DNA of 64,000 nucleotides from CBDDEH01 sp965226865 (GCA_965226865.1 CBDDEH010000002.1:62001-126000); one strand, 5' to 3'. Counted from the first letter of the stretch, positions 15,970-24,888 are shown. A program made the numbers and translations. The notes: generated from the sequence alone by a model not told the origin.

Positions 15970-17292
15970 TCACTGCCCGTGGTCTTGTAGGGCCAAATCC
16001 GCAACCTGTTTACCAAGCCGGACGCTGTAGTTGGTGCCACGGTCTTCAGGATAGATTTGGGTCGTGTTGGCTAGGTACAGGCTCTTGATAGGCGTGCGAA
16101 TGTCAGGGATACGCCCCGAGTAGTTGACACCGATGATGGGCTGGGCGGCGTCAACCTTGTGATGGTAAAAGTCTTCGATCCACGATTCGTCGAAGTCAGG
16201 GTTTATTTTGCTCAGGTGGGGCACGACTTCTTTGAGCAGGTCTTCGCCACTTATCTGGTATAGGCGGTTGTTAACGCCGGGGTAGTTTGAGAAATAAACG
16301 AGGTGTTTGCCACCGTAGAGCGAAGGGTCGACGAAGTTTGTCTGCTCGATGATGCCGACGAAGGGCATTGTCCGGTCGGCGACGTTAAGCCAGTATGTGT
16401 GGGATAGGGGCCGTTTGAGCACCAGGATCAGCAAGACGGCAGCCAGATACGTGACGTTGGTAAGCTTCTCGGCGTAGCTTTCCGGGAGAGGTGGGACCAG
16501 CTTGGTGAACACGTAGGAGGGTGTGGTCGCAATGACCGCGTCGTAGTCCCGCAACTCGGCTTCCCTGCCGGGCAGCTCCACATCCAAACCGGTAGCACGT
16601 TCGTCACCTACGACGACCCTTCTGACCCCGCTGGAGACGTGTACCTCTCCACCCATCCGGACGATCTTTTCACCCAGAGTGTCGAAGACCTCACCGAAGC
16701 TGCCCATTGGGTATCCCAGCCGCTCCTTCTGCCAGGGCTTGGGCCGAGAAGCTACCCGCAGGTATATCTTTCCCCATATCCAGGTCATGCTTACCTGGTC
16801 GTAGTGTTCTCCGAACTTGCCCCGCAGCATGGGCTCCCACACCACCTGGTAAGCTCGTTTGCCCACCCGCTTCTCCAGCCATTCGGTGGCCGTCACTCCC
16901 TCGAACTTGTGCCAGTTCTTGGTCTTCTGTAGATAGAGGGTCACCAGGCCCAACCTCATGCGGTCGAACATGCTCAGAGGAGTGAACTTCAAGAGGTCGA
17001 TTGGCGAAGCGAACTTCCATATCTTGCGGTCGTAATAGAAACCGACCTTGGACTGTATCCATGCCAGCTTGTGTCCCAATCCCAGCTCGTGGATCAGGTC
17101 CACCATGTGGGTATCGCTCATGAACAGGTGGTGGTAGCCTTTCTCGAGCTGGCCACCACCCACCTCGAAGGTCGAGGCCTGGCCGCCAAGAAACGGCGCA
17201 CGCTCGAACACGTGGGCTTGGTGTCCCTTTTTCATGATCTGATAGGCAGCCGCCAGACCGGCCGCGCCCCCACCTATGACGCCTACCTTCAT
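15970..17292 (-). CDS. NAD(P)/FAD-dependent oxidoreductase (amine oxidase/desaturase type)
   Basis: 440 residues. The N-terminal Rossmann motif VGVIGGGAAGLAAAYQI binds FAD, followed by the flavin-contacting GYHHLFM and the C-terminal NTTQIYPEDRGTNYSVRLGK, which closes the FAD site as in protoporphyrinogen oxidase, phytoene desaturase and related enzymes. The ATG overlaps the stop of the upstream lysyl-PG-synthase-like gene (ATGA), so the two are co-translated. This suggests a shared lipid or isoprenoid pathway. Substrate unknown. Confidence 0.8.
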   Translation of the reverse strand: MKVGVIGGGAAGLAAAYQIMKKGHQAHVFERAPFLGGQASTFEVGGGQLEKGYHHLFMSDTHMVDLIHELGLGHKLAWIQSKVGFYYDRKIWKFASPIDLLKFTPLSMFDRMRLGLVTLYLQKTKNWHKFEGVTATEWLEKRVGKRAYQVVWEPMLRGKFGEHYDQVSMTWIWGKIYLRVASRPKPWQKERLGYPMGSFGEVFDTLGEKIVRMGGEVHVSSGVRRVVVGDERATGLDVELPGREAELRDYDAVIATTPSYVFTKLVPPLPESYAEKLTNVTYLAAVLLILVLKRPLSHTYWLNVADRTMPFVGIIEQTNFVDPSLYGGKHLVYFSNYPGVNNRLYQISGEDLLKEVVPHLSKINPDFDESWIEDFYHHKVDAAQPIIGVNYSGRIPDIRTPIKSLYLANTTQIYPEDRGTNYSVRLGKQVADLALQDHGQ

Positions 17293-18392
17293 TTGCCTTT
17301 GCTTTCTCGAGCGAGGTTCTTGCCTTCGCCGAACTCGGTAAGAGGGTCCCTATCAGCCTGGTTGTTAGATGCCATCATGACATCCCGGCTCTTGGCCAGT
17401 TGCCGGATAGAGATGTTCTCCCTGCCCAGGAAAAATAGACCCAGGAGGTTGACCGGCAGCCAGAGGGCGATGATGTGCACGAAGAAGGAGTATGCCGCGG
17501 CTGGCTCCGCTCCGACGCCGAAGCCCACCAGGGTGGCCTTGGCTGCCACCTCGAACGGACCTATACCGCCGATGGTTGATGGAATGGCAGTGGCTAGGTT
17601 AGAAATGACCGTCACCAGAAGGATCACCTGGAAGGATACTCCCAGGTCGAAGGATATGGCGACGACGTAGTACATGAAGGCTTCGGCTAGCCAGACCGGC
17701 AGTGATAGAAGGCCAATGACCAGAAGCTTATATGGACTCCTCAGCGCCCCCAGACCCTCTATTAGCAGTAGCGTCAGCTCCTCTACCTTGGGCCGAAGCC
17801 TCTCTGGGAGGGCACTCGTGAGGAGGCGAGTCAGCTTGAGTCCGAGTCCGGGAAAGGCCGCCAGCAGGAAGAGAATCGCGAACCCCAGGACGAAGCCGAT
17901 GGCGACAACGATGCTCACCACCACCCACAATACTTTCAGGTCTCCGCCGTCGTTGCGCAAAGCGTCGGTCCAGGGGACGAAGGGCCAGATCACCGCCGCC
18001 AGGAAAATAAGTGTGAGCCCGTCCACCACACGCTCCACGGCGGCGGTGGCGAGGCCCGAGGCTTTGCTTACTCCTTCCCGTTCCCCCAGGAAGTAGGACC
18101 TGACCAGCTCGCCCAGGCGCATTGGCAGAACGTTGTTAGCCAGATAGCCTATGGCCACAACCGGATAGAGGCGCACAGGAGAAATGGGCTTGAGGTGCAT
18201 CAGCAGGAAGCGCCAACGGATGGACCGGAATCCCAGAGCGCAGAAGTAGATAAGGATTGCCGGAGCGAGATAAGCGTAGTTGGCGTCTCGAAGCTCTCTG
18301 CCGGTCTCGGCAAAGTCGACTTTCCAGAGGAACAGGACGATAAATCCGGACGTTCCGAGAAGGCCGATCCAGAAACGGAGGTTAAACTGCAA
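17289..18392 (-). CDS. Lysylphosphatidylglycerol synthase transmembrane (UPF0104/AglD-type) protein
   Basis: 367 residues with seven to eight membrane helices. The family core is readable: FRSIRWRFLL, then YLANNVLPMRLGELVRSYFL, AVERVVDGL, and TIGGIGPFEVAA late in the protein. The family includes the flippase part of MprF and AglD-like proteins and acts in the membrane, often with glycolipid synthesis. There is no lysyl-transfer domain. First gene of a two-gene operon with the FAD enzyme. Confidence 0.85.
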   Translation of the reverse strand: MQFNLRFWIGLLGTSGFIVLFLWKVDFAETGRELRDANYAYLAPAILIYFCALGFRSIRWRFLLMHLKPISPVRLYPVVAIGYLANNVLPMRLGELVRSYFLGEREGVSKASGLATAAVERVVDGLTLIFLAAVIWPFVPWTDALRNDGGDLKVLWVVVSIVVAIGFVLGFAILFLLAAFPGLGLKLTRLLTSALPERLRPKVEELTLLLIEGLGALRSPYKLLVIGLLSLPVWLAEAFMYYVVAISFDLGVSFQVILLVTVISNLATAIPSTIGGIGPFEVAAKATLVGFGVGAEPAAAYSFFVHIIALWLPVNLLGLFFLGRENISIRQLAKSRDVMMASNNQADRDPLTEFGEGKNLARESKGK

Positions 18393-18451
18393 GCGGTTGT
18401 TGCTCCGGGATTCTGTGTGTCAGGTTAGCTACTAAGCCAAGACTGCAACGT

Positions 18452-18465
18452 CCAAGTATACTTGG
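18452..18465. promoter_or_regulatory. Perfect 14-bp palindrome between divergent operons
   Basis: CCAAGTATACTTGG, located between the minus-strand flippase-like operon and gatC. Its symmetry and position suggest a dimer-binding operator. The regulator is unknown. Confidence 0.5.
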
Positions 18466-18541
18466 CTGCTCTAGGACGTACAAGAGCGGGGCCAACGCCA
18501 TAGATACGGTTGTGGGGTTACGGCCGGATGTGTCTATAGTG

Positions 18542-18570
18542 TTGAGACGGCAGACCCTTTTTGTTAAACT
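18542..18570 (+). promoter_or_regulatory. Probable gatC promoter
   Basis: TTGAGA (18542-18547), a 17-bp spacer, then TAAACT (18565-18570). The gatC ATG follows at 18612 with AAAGGAG before it. Confidence 0.45.
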
Positions 18571-18611
18571 GCCCGCATAGTTCGCCCCTATAGTTAAAGG
18601 AGAGTATAGGT

Positions 18612-18902
18612 ATGCCCCTGAGCCGTGACGAGGTGAAGCACATTGCGACGCTCTGTCGCATCGGCGTTACCGACGAGGACCTGGACGATATGTCAGACCA
18701 ACTTTCGCACATCCTGGACCTTTTCCAGGTGTTACAAGAGTTGGACACGACCGACGTGCCTTCCACGGGGCATTCCATGACCCCTGGAAACGTCATGCGC
18801 GCCGATGAGCCCGAGCCATCTATTCCTCAAAAGGAAGTGCTCAAGAACGCGCCCAAAACCAAGGGTGACCACATGCAGGTCAAAGTCATCCTCGAAGAGT
18901 AA
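18612..18902 (+). CDS. gatC: Aspartyl/glutamyl-tRNA amidotransferase subunit C
   Basis: 96 residues, the normal GatC length. The family pattern is clear: LSRDEVKHIATLCRIGVTDE at the start, MSDQLSHILDLFQVLQELDT, then a PSTGHSMTP loop and RADEPEPSIPQKEVLKNAP. It stabilises GatA in the GatCAB complex that amidates mischarged Glu-tRNA(Gln) or Asp-tRNA(Asn). gatA follows on the same strand but 350 bp away, an unusually wide gap filled by repeat sequence. gatB is not in the window. Confidence 0.95.
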   Translation: MPLSRDEVKHIATLCRIGVTDEDLDDMSDQLSHILDLFQVLQELDTTDVPSTGHSMTPGNVMRADEPEPSIPQKEVLKNAPKTKGDHMQVKVILEE

Positions 18903-18994
18903 CTAAGCTGTATTTAAGAGAAATCCGAAAATGGGAGTTAAAAGGCACAGCCCGTGGCGGGTTCCTCCAGAGGATGTTCGGACTTGGTCGAAAA

Positions 18995-19110
18995 GGGGGA
19001 GTCCAGAGGGGCTGGCCCCTCTGGCGGGGGTGTAGGGGTGTCCCCCACCTTCCCCGCTCATTCTGAGCATGTCGAAGACCCCCCTTCCTGGCCAGGAAGG
19101 GGATCAGGGG
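18995..19110. repeat. Mosaic GC-rich interspersed repeat, copy 1
   Basis: Contains the modules CAGAGGGGCTGGCCCCTCTG, GTGTCCCCCACC, CTCATTCTGAGCATGTCGAA and the hairpin CCCCTTCCTGGCCAGGAAGG. The same modules recur in altered order and orientation near 21.4, 23.1, 24.3 and 24.7 kb. Confidence 0.75.
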
Positions 19111-19155
19111 GATGGTCGAAAGAATGGGCTGTTGATGTTGATTCATGGTTCGACG

Positions 19156-19236
19156 GGCTCACCATGAGCGGGTCGATATGAGGGCTCACCATGAGCGGGG
19201 CTATATGAGAGGCCATCATGAGCGGGAGCTATACGG
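19156..19236 (+). repeat. Three 27-bp tandem repeats just before gatA
   Basis: Units at 19156-19182, 19183-19209 and 19210-19236 share CATGAGCGGG followed by a GATATGAG- or CTATATGAG-like tail. The first two units are nearly identical; the third is diverged. They end 15 bp before the gatA start codon, so they could affect translation or transcription of gatA. Confidence 0.8.
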
Positions 19237-19251
19237 TGACCGGAGATTTGA

Positions 19252-20709
19252 TTGAACGATCTACATAAACTAACCATTCACGAAGCCTCGGAGCTTCTCC
19301 ACAAAAAAGAGATCAGCTCCGTGGAGCTCACCAAGGCCTGCCTCAACCGCATCGGCCGGGTCGAGGAGCGCGTGAAATCCTTCGTCACTGTCACCAAAAA
19401 GGTTGCCCTCAAGCAGGCGGCCCTCGCGGACGAGCGCCTCGCCGAGGGTGAGCCATCCCCGCTCACCGGCGTGCCCGCCCAGATAAAGGACATAATCAAT
19501 ACCAAAGACATCCGCACCACCTGCGCTTCAAAAATGCTGGAAAACTATATTCCAGCCTATAACGCCACCGTCATGGAGCGGTTGATGGCCGAAGGTATGG
19601 TGTTGCTCGGCAAGGGAAACATGGACGAGTTCGCCATGGGCTCTTCTACGGAGAACTCGGCCTTCTTCCCCAGCCATAACCCGTGGGACCTGGACAGGGT
19701 GCCCGGCGGAAGCAGCGGTGGAGGGGCAGCGGCGGTGGGAGCGGACGAGGCCATATACGCCCTCGGCTCCGACACGGGTGGCAGCATCCGCCAGCCCGCC
19801 TCTCTCTGCGGCGTCGTGGGGATGAAACCGACGTACGGTCTTGTCAGCCGCTACGGTCTGATCGCCTACGCATCGTCCCTTGACCAGATCGGTCCAATCA
19901 CCAAGGACGTCACCGATTGTGCCCTGGTTCTTCAAGCGATAGCCGGCCACGATCCCAGGGACTCCAACTCGATCCCGTATGACGTCCCCGACTACAGCAG
20001 ATCACTAACGGGAGAGATGAAGGGCCTCCGAATCGGCGTTCCCAAGGAGTACTTCGTGGAGGGAATGGAGGCAGGGGTCAAGGACTCGTTGATGACAGCG
20101 ATACAGGTGCTGGAGGATCTGGGCGCTTCGGTGGAGGAGGTCTCCCTGCCTAGTACCCCCTACGCTCTGGCCTGCTACTACATCCTGGCCCTGTCCGAGG
20201 CATCGGCCAACCTGGCCAGGTACGACGGGGTGAAGTACGGTTTCTCCTACCAGGACACCGACAGCGTGTGGGAGGCCATGGAGAAGACCCGGCAGTACGG
20301 GTTCGGGGCCGAGGTAAAGCGCCGCATCATGCTGGGCGCCTATGCCCTCTCCGCCGGCTACTACGACGCCTATTACCTGAAGGCCCAGAAGGTGCGGACC
20401 CTGCTACGGCGCGAGTTTGAAGAGGCATTCAAGAGCTTCGACGCCCTTGTGGCCCCCACCTCTCCCACCGTCGCCTTCCGGCTTGGGGAGAAGACCGAGG
20501 ACCCGGTACAGATGTACTTGAGCGACGTATACACCGTGCCCATAAACGTGGTTGGAGTGCCGTCCCTGTCCGTTCCGTGTGGCATGTCCGATGGACTGCC
20601 GGTGGGAATGCAGCTTATCGGCGCCCCGCTATCTGAGGATGCCCTGCTCCGCATCGCCTACGCCTACGAGCAGGCCACCGGCTGGCACAAGCAGAAACCC
20701 CAGCTTTAG
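19252..20709 (+). CDS. gatA: Aspartyl/glutamyl-tRNA amidotransferase subunit A
   Basis: 485 residues, full length. Amidase signature with the Ser-cisSer-Lys triad: the Lys in PAQIKDIINT, and the serines in GSDTGGSIRQPASLCG within the glycine-rich GGSSGGGAAAVGA region. It hydrolyses glutamine and delivers ammonia to GatB. The start is TTG at 19252, six bases after GGAG; no better start exists. Cotranscription with gatC is likely despite the repeats between them. Confidence 0.95.
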   Translation: MNDLHKLTIHEASELLHKKEISSVELTKACLNRIGRVEERVKSFVTVTKKVALKQAALADERLAEGEPSPLTGVPAQIKDIINTKDIRTTCASKMLENYIPAYNATVMERLMAEGMVLLGKGNMDEFAMGSSTENSAFFPSHNPWDLDRVPGGSSGGGAAAVGADEAIYALGSDTGGSIRQPASLCGVVGMKPTYGLVSRYGLIAYASSLDQIGPITKDVTDCALVLQAIAGHDPRDSNSIPYDVPDYSRSLTGEMKGLRIGVPKEYFVEGMEAGVKDSLMTAIQVLEDLGASVEEVSLPSTPYALACYYILALSEASANLARYDGVKYGFSYQDTDSVWEAMEKTRQYGFGAEVKRRIMLGAYALSAGYYDAYYLKAQKVRTLLRREFEEAFKSFDALVAPTSPTVAFRLGEKTEDPVQMYLSDVYTVPINVVGVPSLSVPCGMSDGLPVGMQLIGAPLSEDALLRIAYAYEQATGWHKQKPQL

Positions 20710-20728
20710 CTCTTACCAGGACGAAAAG

Positions 20729-20759
20729 GAAACGGGGGATGGTCGCCATCCCCCGTTTC
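20729..20759. terminator. Bidirectional hairpin terminator between gatA and the VOC gene
   Basis: GAAACGGGGGATGG, loop TCG, and its perfect complement: a 14-bp stem between two convergent genes. Flanking runs are short (AAAA before, TTT at the stem end). Confidence 0.75.
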
Positions 20760-20785
20760 AATTACCCTCCGTTGTGAAACTGGCT

Positions 20786-21319
20786 CTACTTCGTCTCGAC
20801 GAGCCGTGCCTTCTCCATCTGCTCCTTCAACGCTGGCACGGGGTCTTTGTCCTGGAACACGTTGGGGTTGGCGTACTCTGGCCCGTGGCCCGTCGGATTG
20901 GTGATCCACACAGACGCCTCCAGGGCGATGCCGTTGGGGTCGGTGAAGTAGATCGAGTGGATGAACTTGTGGTCCACCACCGGCGTCACCTCCACACCGG
21001 CGTCTTCGAGCCGGCTCTGGAGCCCCAGCAGCTTTTCTTCGGTCTCCACGTCGAAGGAGAGGTGGTCGAACTGCAGGCGGCCTTGAAAGGGTAGTCCGGC
21101 AGGCTTGTGGTATTCCTCGAGATGCCCCGGCCACTCGAAAAAGGCCAGGGTTGTATTGGGGCCCACCTCGAAGAAGTAGTGGCGGTAGGGGTAGCCACCC
21201 TTGCCGGTGTTACCGGTGGCTCCCACCAGCGGCAGGTCCAGAACGTCCCTGTAGAACCGGACAGTCTTGTCCATATCGTTCGTTAGCAGAACGACGTGGT
21301 TAAATCCGCGTATTGTCAT
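20786..21319 (-). CDS. VOC-family (glyoxalase/extradiol dioxygenase fold) metalloenzyme
   Basis: 177 residues from the ATG at 21319, which follows GAGGAGG; upstream in-frame codons run into repeat DNA. Metal ligands fit the vicinal-oxygen-chelate pattern: His in FNHVVLLTND, His in FDHLSFDVE and Glu in IALEASVW, with HSIYFTDPNG before the last strand. The family includes glyoxalase I, ring-cleavage dioxygenases and fosfomycin-resistance enzymes; the substrate cannot be chosen. Single gene, convergent with gatA. Confidence 0.8.
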   Translation of the reverse strand: MTIRGFNHVVLLTNDMDKTVRFYRDVLDLPLVGATGNTGKGGYPYRHYFFEVGPNTTLAFFEWPGHLEEYHKPAGLPFQGRLQFDHLSFDVETEEKLLGLQSRLEDAGVEVTPVVDHKFIHSIYFTDPNGIALEASVWITNPTGHGPEYANPNVFQDKDPVPALKEQMEKARLVETK

Positions 21320-21409
21320 TGTGTCCTCCTCTGGTCTGACTATCTGACCATTAGATTCAATCGTAACCTGGCGGGTTCGCCCCGTCAATTCGGGGCTCCG
21401 CTCCCCTGG

Positions 21410-21550
21410 GCTTCTTTCGACCTTCCCCCCTGACAAGAGTTGGGGGTTCTTCGACATGCTCAGAATGAGCGGGAATGTGGGGGACACCCCCAAACTAACT
21501 TATAATCCCCCTCTCCCTTGGCTGGCAAGGGAGAGGGGGACACAGGGGGT
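21410..21550. repeat. Mosaic GC-rich interspersed repeat, copy 2
   Basis: Carries TTCGACATGCTCAGAATGAG, GTGGGGGACACCCCCA and the hairpin CCCTTGGCTGGCAAGGG. The first module is inverted compared with copy 1. The remaining gap to 21793 has an isolated TTGACA (about 21722) but no convincing promoter. Confidence 0.7.
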
Positions 21551-21793
21551 GAGGGTTCAGTTGTAGTAACCCTAGAGCTGTTTTGAGTACATGGAGACCA
21601 TCTTGGGGAATGGCGAAAAGAGCGGAAAAGAGTGGGTGTCAGCGCAGGCGCGCCGGGAACAGCACGTGTTATACTTGTTAAGCTAAGTTATCGGCTCGCA
21701 GGCCGAATTAGTAATTTTAATTGACATCGTTATAGCGATCATCGGGCTGAGGAAGCAACTTGGCTCAATGGAGTCAAGGAGTGCATAGCCCTA

Positions 21794-23107
21794 ATGAGTT
21801 TTGAGCAGTTTTCCCTCGACCAGCGTGTCATGTCCGGCATCAAGTCAGTCGGATTCACCACACCCACCCCGATTCAGCAGCAAACCATCCAACTCGCCCT
21901 CGACGGTCGTGACCTCTTGGGCCTGGCACAGACAGGCACCGGCAAAACCGCAGCCTTCATCCTCCCCATTCTGCACCGGCTGAGCACCGAGGCCCCGTCG
22001 GGCAAGGTGCGTGCCCTCATCCTTGCCCCAACCCGAGAGCTCGCCGAACAGATCCACCAGACCACCGTCGCTCTGGGCAAGAACACCAGAGTCCGAAGCG
22101 TATCCATTTATGGTGGGGTGAGCAAGATCCCTCAGCTTGCGAAACTGCGGCGGGGTGCGGAGATTGTCATTGCCTGCCCCGGTCGTCTGCTCGACCATGT
22201 CGACGAGAGGGGTATCAACCTGTCCGGCGTCGATGTGTTGGTGTTGGACGAGGCCGACACCATGTGCGACATGGGCTTCCTGCCCGATATTCGCCGCATT
22301 CTCAGCCATCTACCGCCGAAACGCCAGACGCTTTTATTCTCTGCCACCATGCCCGAAGACATCCGCAAGCTGGCGGTCAGTATTCTAAAAGACCCCGCGA
22401 CGGTCCAGGTCGACCCGATCGCGCCGGTAAAAACGGTCTCCCATGCGCTCTATCCAGTGCCCGATGGCCTCAAGAAACAGTTGCTGCTGGCAATGTTGCA
22501 ACGAACACCGACGGGACGAGCGCTGATATTCACGCGCACCAAGCATCGAGCCCGCAACCTCGCGCAGGACCTGTCGAATCTTCGATACCGCGTTTCGGCG
22601 TTGCAGGGAAATCTGTCGCAGAACCGACGGGATGAGGCCATGAACGGCTTCCGCTCAGGGAAATACGACATCCTGGTGGCCACCGATATCGCCGCTCATG
22701 GCATTGACGTACCGGAAGTTTCCCACGTGATCAACTTCGATATGCCCGATACCGCGGATGCCTACATCCACCGAATCGGACGCACCGGCCGCGCCCTCCA
22801 GACTGGTGAGGCGTTCACACTGGCGGTAGCGGCGGATGCGCCGATGGTTCATGAGGTTGAAAAAGTGCTGAAGGCCCGGATAGAACGGCGACGGTTACCC
22901 GATTTTAACTATGGCGCCTTCACGCCGGAGAACCAATTCCCGAAGCAGACTCGCCCGAGTCAGGCTAGCCATGTCCCGCCCAATCGTAATGGTTGGCAAC
23001 AGAACGGCCACAACGGCCGTCCAGGTGGACAGAAGCCGGACGCCGCGACGAGACCTAGACGGTCCCATTCCAAGAGTTGGGCCAAGAACGGGGTCGGTTC
23101 CAGGTAA
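21794..23107 (+). CDS. DEAD-box ATP-dependent RNA helicase (RhlE type)
   Basis: 437 residues. Q motif (GFTTPTPIQQQ), motif I AQTGTGKT, Ia PTRELAEQ, II DEAD, III SAT, V TDIAAHGIDV and VI HRIGRTGRA are all present and in order, ending about residue 350. A basic, Asn/Gly/Arg-rich tail follows, as in RhlE-like helicases that remodel ribosomal or cold-structured RNA. Start ATG 21794 with AAGGAG upstream. Monocistronic. Confidence 0.95.
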   Translation: MSFEQFSLDQRVMSGIKSVGFTTPTPIQQQTIQLALDGRDLLGLAQTGTGKTAAFILPILHRLSTEAPSGKVRALILAPTRELAEQIHQTTVALGKNTRVRSVSIYGGVSKIPQLAKLRRGAEIVIACPGRLLDHVDERGINLSGVDVLVLDEADTMCDMGFLPDIRRILSHLPPKRQTLLFSATMPEDIRKLAVSILKDPATVQVDPIAPVKTVSHALYPVPDGLKKQLLLAMLQRTPTGRALIFTRTKHRARNLAQDLSNLRYRVSALQGNLSQNRRDEAMNGFRSGKYDILVATDIAAHGIDVPEVSHVINFDMPDTADAYIHRIGRTGRALQTGEAFTLAVAADAPMVHEVEKVLKARIERRRLPDFNYGAFTPENQFPKQTRPSQASHVPPNRNGWQQNGHNGRPGGQKPDAATRPRRSHSKSWAKNGVGSR

Positions 23108-23118
23108 CGGCTTTCGAC

Positions 23119-23215
23119 CATCCCCCCGACCCCCTTCCTGCCAGGAAGGGGGAATATAAGGAAACGTGGGGGACACCCCCACGCCCCCGGCAGGGGCGTG
23201 AAGCCCCTGCACCCC
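23119..23215. repeat. Mosaic GC-rich interspersed repeat, copy 3
   Basis: Three successive hairpins: CCCCTTCC-TGCCA-GGAAGGGG (23131-23151), GTGGGGG-ACA-CCCCCAC (23166-23182) and GCAGGGGC-GTGAA-GCCCCTGC (23190-23210). They follow the helicase stop directly and could serve as its transcript end. Confidence 0.75.
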
Positions 23216-23237
23216 ATGTAAGCTCAAGGAGCTGCCC

Positions 23238-24227
23238 ATGAAGTTGATCGTTACAGTGGCAGCCCTATTGCTGTTGGTTTTGGTCGCATGCGGAGGAGAG
23301 TCGAAGGCGACCCCATCTCCCACAACCATGTCCACACCCAGTCCGACTCCATCCCCGACTGTCCCACCGGCACCGACCTCCTCCCCAACTGACACATCGG
23401 CACCCAATTCAAGCGCTGTGGATCCTGTAGCTGCGTTCCTCCGGTTTTTGCCAGCCAGCGAGAGGGAGTGTATGGAACGGGCCGTTGCTCCCGAGAAACT
23501 GGAGGATGTCATAGCAAGCGGCGGGGGTGATCGGGAGGCCATTCAGGCGTGTCTGAGTGAGGAGACCATGGAGACCATCCGGAGTAGGGCGGAGGAGGAA
23601 TGTGTTCGTGATGCGGTCGGGGAGCAGGCTGGCCGGGAGCTGTTTAGTGGGCAGCGCCAACCAACCTCCGACGAGCTTGATGCACTCGACGTTTGTGGAG
23701 TTCGCTGGCCGTGGACGGCGGATTATTCCGATACGTTGCCCGAGGCAACAGCACCCGCGGGACTTGGCAGTGTGGCTTGGACCTACAATCTGCAAGAGAG
23801 CTCGGTTTTGTTCGAGAGATTACCTTCAGAGATCGCTGGGCACGGGATCAGAGCGCGGTTAGACCCAATCGGCCCCAACCGCTTCGACACCACATACGAA
23901 GGGGACCCACAGACTAATGAACCTGAGCTGACAGCGACCGTCCAAGACCTCGCCAAAGGGGACTTCTTTCCGCCCGATACCAACGCCGGTCAACTCGTCG
24001 CCCTCTTTGCCCAGGGATTCGACTGGGAGGTGTTGGCCGCGGGACTGGAGGGTGACCTCGCTTGGGTGCAGATCAAGAGCACCGGTACCCAAGGCGGCGT
24101 TACGCGCGACTTTTACGGGATGTTCTGGGGTAATGCTCCCAGCTCAGTGGTATTCGGAGCACAGGCTTACGATCCCGGGGAGCTCATGGCACTCGTTGAA
24201 GCTATGGTCTCGGCGGCCGGCGGATAG
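23238..24227 (+). CDS. Putative lipoprotein with Thr/Ser/Pro-rich linker
   Basis: 329 residues. A signal peptide with lipobox LVAC (Cys near residue 18) predicts a lipid-anchored exported protein. Residues 25-60 are a TPSPT-rich linker. The mature part has several cysteines (ECMERAV, QACLSEE, EECVRDAV, VCGVRW) in a helical region, then a beta-rich C-terminal domain. No catalytic motif recognised. The same type of linker occurs in the lipoproteins at 53.7 and 63.1 kb. Confidence 0.75.
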   Translation: MKLIVTVAALLLLVLVACGGESKATPSPTTMSTPSPTPSPTVPPAPTSSPTDTSAPNSSAVDPVAAFLRFLPASERECMERAVAPEKLEDVIASGGGDREAIQACLSEETMETIRSRAEEECVRDAVGEQAGRELFSGQRQPTSDELDALDVCGVRWPWTADYSDTLPEATAPAGLGSVAWTYNLQESSVLFERLPSEIAGHGIRARLDPIGPNRFDTTYEGDPQTNEPELTATVQDLAKGDFFPPDTNAGQLVALFAQGFDWEVLAAGLEGDLAWVQIKSTGTQGGVTRDFYGMFWGNAPSSVVFGAQAYDPGELMALVEAMVSAAGG

Positions 24228-24269
24228 CGCATCGTGGCGTCCATAATAAAGGTTTGATGGGGGATCGGT

Positions 24270-24305
24270 GCAATCCCGGCAGAGGGGCTGGCCCCTCTGG
24301 ACTCC
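24270..24305. repeat. Mosaic repeat fragment
   Basis: Contains GCAGAGGGGCTGGCCCCTCTG followed by GACTCCCC; the same core is in copy 1 near 19.0 kb. Confidence 0.6.
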
Positions 24306-24387
24306 CCGTATTTTCTAGCTCCTCGGTTTGACTTAGTGTTTGCTGGGCAGGAGGGACAGCATCGGGGCGTCGGGCTTTGTCGGGCCA

Positions 24388-24416
24388 AGAGATGCCCCGA
24401 TGCCGCATCTCTTTTT
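24388..24416 (+). terminator. Rho-independent terminator
   Basis: AGAGATGC, 9-base loop, GCATCTCT, then TTTTT. An overlapping longer inverted repeat GCATCGGGGC (24359-24368) with GCCCCGATGC (24394-24403) could compete with it. It probably ends the lipoprotein transcript. The rest of 24228-24923 has repeats but no gene. Confidence 0.65.
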
Positions 24417-24689
24417 ATTCTCTACCTGTTACCTGGCCGTTGCTGTTAAAACGATAGCGCAGGCCGGCCAATTGCCCAACAAGCTCGCGTCTTAGGGTAT
24501 CAGCAATCTACAATGTGTGAACATCTCACGGAGGGACCAATGGCCCTCCGGCTTAAAGTTTCCCAATGCTGTCCTCCTGTGGGGCCGGCCCATGACCCCG
24601 GCCTCTGAGCCCCATCAGCGTCATGATGTCCAGTCCGCGGTAGGCCCGAACCATCTAGGCCACCATGTAGCGACGTCTCAGCTAGTTGG

Positions 24690-24815
24690 CCATCCCCCCA
24701 ACCCCCTTCCTCCAGGAAGGGGTCCTTCGACAGGCTCAGGATGAGCGGGTTAAGTGGAGGACACCCCACACCCCCCGGCATGGGCTGAGGCCCTGCACCC
24801 CCATCCGCCAGAGGC
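24690..24815. repeat. Mosaic GC-rich interspersed repeat, copy 4
   Basis: Contains CCCCTTCCTCCAGGAAGGGG, TTCGACAGGCTCAGGATGAG, GTGGAGGACACCCCAC and GGCATGGGCTGAGGCCCTGC. The same modules as copy 3, with the ATGAGCGGG module between the first two hairpins. Confidence 0.7.
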
Positions 24816-24862
24816 GGACTGGCCTCGCCTGTACCGCTTTGCGCGCGCAGGGCAAAAAGAAG

Positions 24863-24888
24863 GGGACGAACCTTTTGGGGTTCGTCCC
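24863..24888. other. Strong hairpin before the IS1380-type element
   Basis: GGGACGAACC, loop TTTTGG, GGTTCGTCCC: a 10-bp perfect stem about 35 bp from the element end. There is no T-run after it. Confidence 0.5.

Noticed and set aside
20786..21493. Upstream extension of the VOC gene to 21493
   Set aside because: The extra 58 residues are translated interspersed-repeat DNA; the ATG at 21319 has a good ribosome site.
22895..23542. 215-residue minus-strand frame opposite the helicase and lipoprotein
   Set aside because: Antisense to two well-supported genes and to repeat DNA.
18995..24815. CRISPR array in the repeat-rich region
   Set aside because: Repeats are irregular, of different kinds and not separated by unique spacers of constant length; no cas genes are present.
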